Below, in pieces: positions 62,981 through 64,000 of a stretch of 64,000 nucleotides of DNA. Location: the NCBI GenBank assembly GCA_009767595.1, contig VSDK01013510.1, positions 1 through 64,000 on the forward strand, written 5' to 3'. Numbering within the stretch: position 1 is the first letter of the stretch; each line of letters begins with the position of its first letter. This DNA comes from Symbiodinium kawagutii. Lineage: Eukaryota; Sar; Dinophyceae; Suessiales; Symbiodiniaceae. The notes under the pieces are model-generated. The model saw only the letters and a program-made list of their open reading frames with translations, did no database searches and was not told the DNA's origin. The translations under genes were made by a program, and so were the position numbers.

Positions 62981-64000
62981 CATGTGTCGACCACGAAAAA
63001 CAACCAGTACTAAGCCGCCACACGGCACCAGTGTGAACCCTCATGATTTTGCGTGGAATCCTCCCGTCGGCCACCCTTCCAGAGTTTCAACAGATCGTCC
63101 TCAAAGGCAGCTGGTCTCTTATGACGCTTGGTATAGGAGACAAGGATCAGTCGTATGGCGACCCACCGACTAAAGCTATTTCTATTAATGTGAAATTATA
63201 TACATACCTACACCTTCCATAACCCACTTTTTTTGGGCTGCTCAACAAAAACCAGGTGTTTTTCAAAATAACCCGTTTTTTTCAAACAAGGCCTTTGGTT
63301 ACGGGAAATTACCAAAAATTACGGGGAAATTACGGCCAAAATATGGGTGTCAACCAGTAATGAACCAGTAATGTGAACCAGTTCTTGAGCATTACTTCAC
63401 TGGCGAACCAATAGTTGTCATTACTTAACCATTAGTTGTCATTGCTTAACCAGTAGGCATCATTAGATACCCAATAATCACTATGACTACTTAAACATTT
63501 GTTAAACCACTCATTGTCCCCACTCACGATTGATCCACGCCGCATCTTAGTGGCCGGGGGCTTTAACTTTTCGGAAGATAAGATGACCAGAGGGTAGCTT
63601 CGAGGGATTCCCTCGACCGAAACAAACTTTCATGAGCAGTGTTTTTTCAGCAACCGAAACGATCGTTCAGCACCCACGAACTGGTGATCATGTCAACGCA
63701 AAAATGAAGCGTCATGAGCACCAATTGCCAATGATCTAGTTGGTGTTTTTCACCACTTTGTCGATTTTCTTGAGCGATTCACACTTGGTTGGTTGATTTT
63801 CGCATCTGTTTCATAGGGGTTCAGCCACCAACCAGTGATCCACCCAGCATGGGTCACCCCTTAAGACCTGCAACGCTACGGCACTCTGGCGCCAGGCCAA
63901 GCCCACGCCTGTGCCCGGGCGCGACATGTAGGGCTGATAGTCAGCAATCATTGCTGGGATCTAATTACCTGCGTTCCATTTACCCACGAACTTTTGTTTT
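62981..64000. other. Non-coding end of window
   Basis: A coding-like island at 62985-63175 (KPPHGTSVNPHDFAWNPPVG in one frame) has no firm splice sites. A partial MITE-4 lies at 63784-63836 (right end TCAGCCACCAACCAGT). Nothing else recognised. Confidence 0.4.

Overview
The window looks like nuclear DNA of a dinoflagellate, most likely Symbiodiniaceae-like. This is inferred from tiny GC-rich exons scattered in long AT-richer introns, frequent GC as well as GT splice donors, dense short inverted-repeat elements, and a very large LINE-type retroelement with extra enzymatic domains. No bacterial operon, rRNA, convincing tRNA or CRISPR array is present. Exon calls were made by eye from open frames, splice dinucleotides and phase agreement between neighbours. 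None has been tested against RNA or a database.

Layout. (1) About 0.6-13.4 kb, + strand: a split host gene of unknown function, with at least ten short exons whose splice phases mostly agree and a stop at 13352-13354. (2) 14.7-18.2 kb, + strand: a four-exon gene for an organelle-type ribosomal protein uS13 (RPS13), the clearest host-gene identification here. (3) About 19-51.7 kb: many further candidate exons on the + strand (for example 21.8, 28.0, 31.0, 33.7, 34.9-35.8, 39.2, 40.3, 41.7-42.7, 44.3-45.1, 45.7, 46.2, 48.9 and 50.8 kb), which probably belong to several genes that cannot be named. (4) 51.8-62.5 kb, - strand: a non-LTR retroelement of about 10.7 kb. ORF1 carries a zinc finger. 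ORF2 carries, in order, duplicated N-terminal modules, an RNase H, an APE-type endonuclease, a reverse transcriptase, two zinc fingers and a C5-cytosine-methyltransferase-like domain. It is broken by several small indels. (5) 62.5-64.0 kb: non-coding DNA with repeats.

The non-coding DNA is dominated by families of short inverted-repeat elements. MITE-1 ends in GGGTGTTTCTC..GAGAAACACCC and MITE-2 in GGCTATGGGTC..GACCCATAGCC. Both are about 100-130 bp and make 4-bp, mostly A/T, target duplications. MITE-3 ends in CTACAAGGTGGGCCC..GGGCCCACCTTGTAG. MITE-4 ends in ACTGGTTGGTGG..CCACCAACCAGT. MITE-3 matters most: its termini contain a splice donor (CTACAAG|GTGGG) and an acceptor (CTTGTAG|). In two places the whole element fills the gap between coding segments of matching phase, and in a third its 5' end forms the donor. 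This suggests it behaves as an introner, an element that creates introns. One such intron (35.12-35.60 kb) has been inflated by seven copies of a 62-bp tandem repeat. MITE-1 copies also lie inside apparent coding exons.

Together the window shows ordinary small-exon genes being reshaped by inverted-repeat elements, some of which may supply splice sites, beside a retroelement that may carry its own DNA-methylation-like domain.
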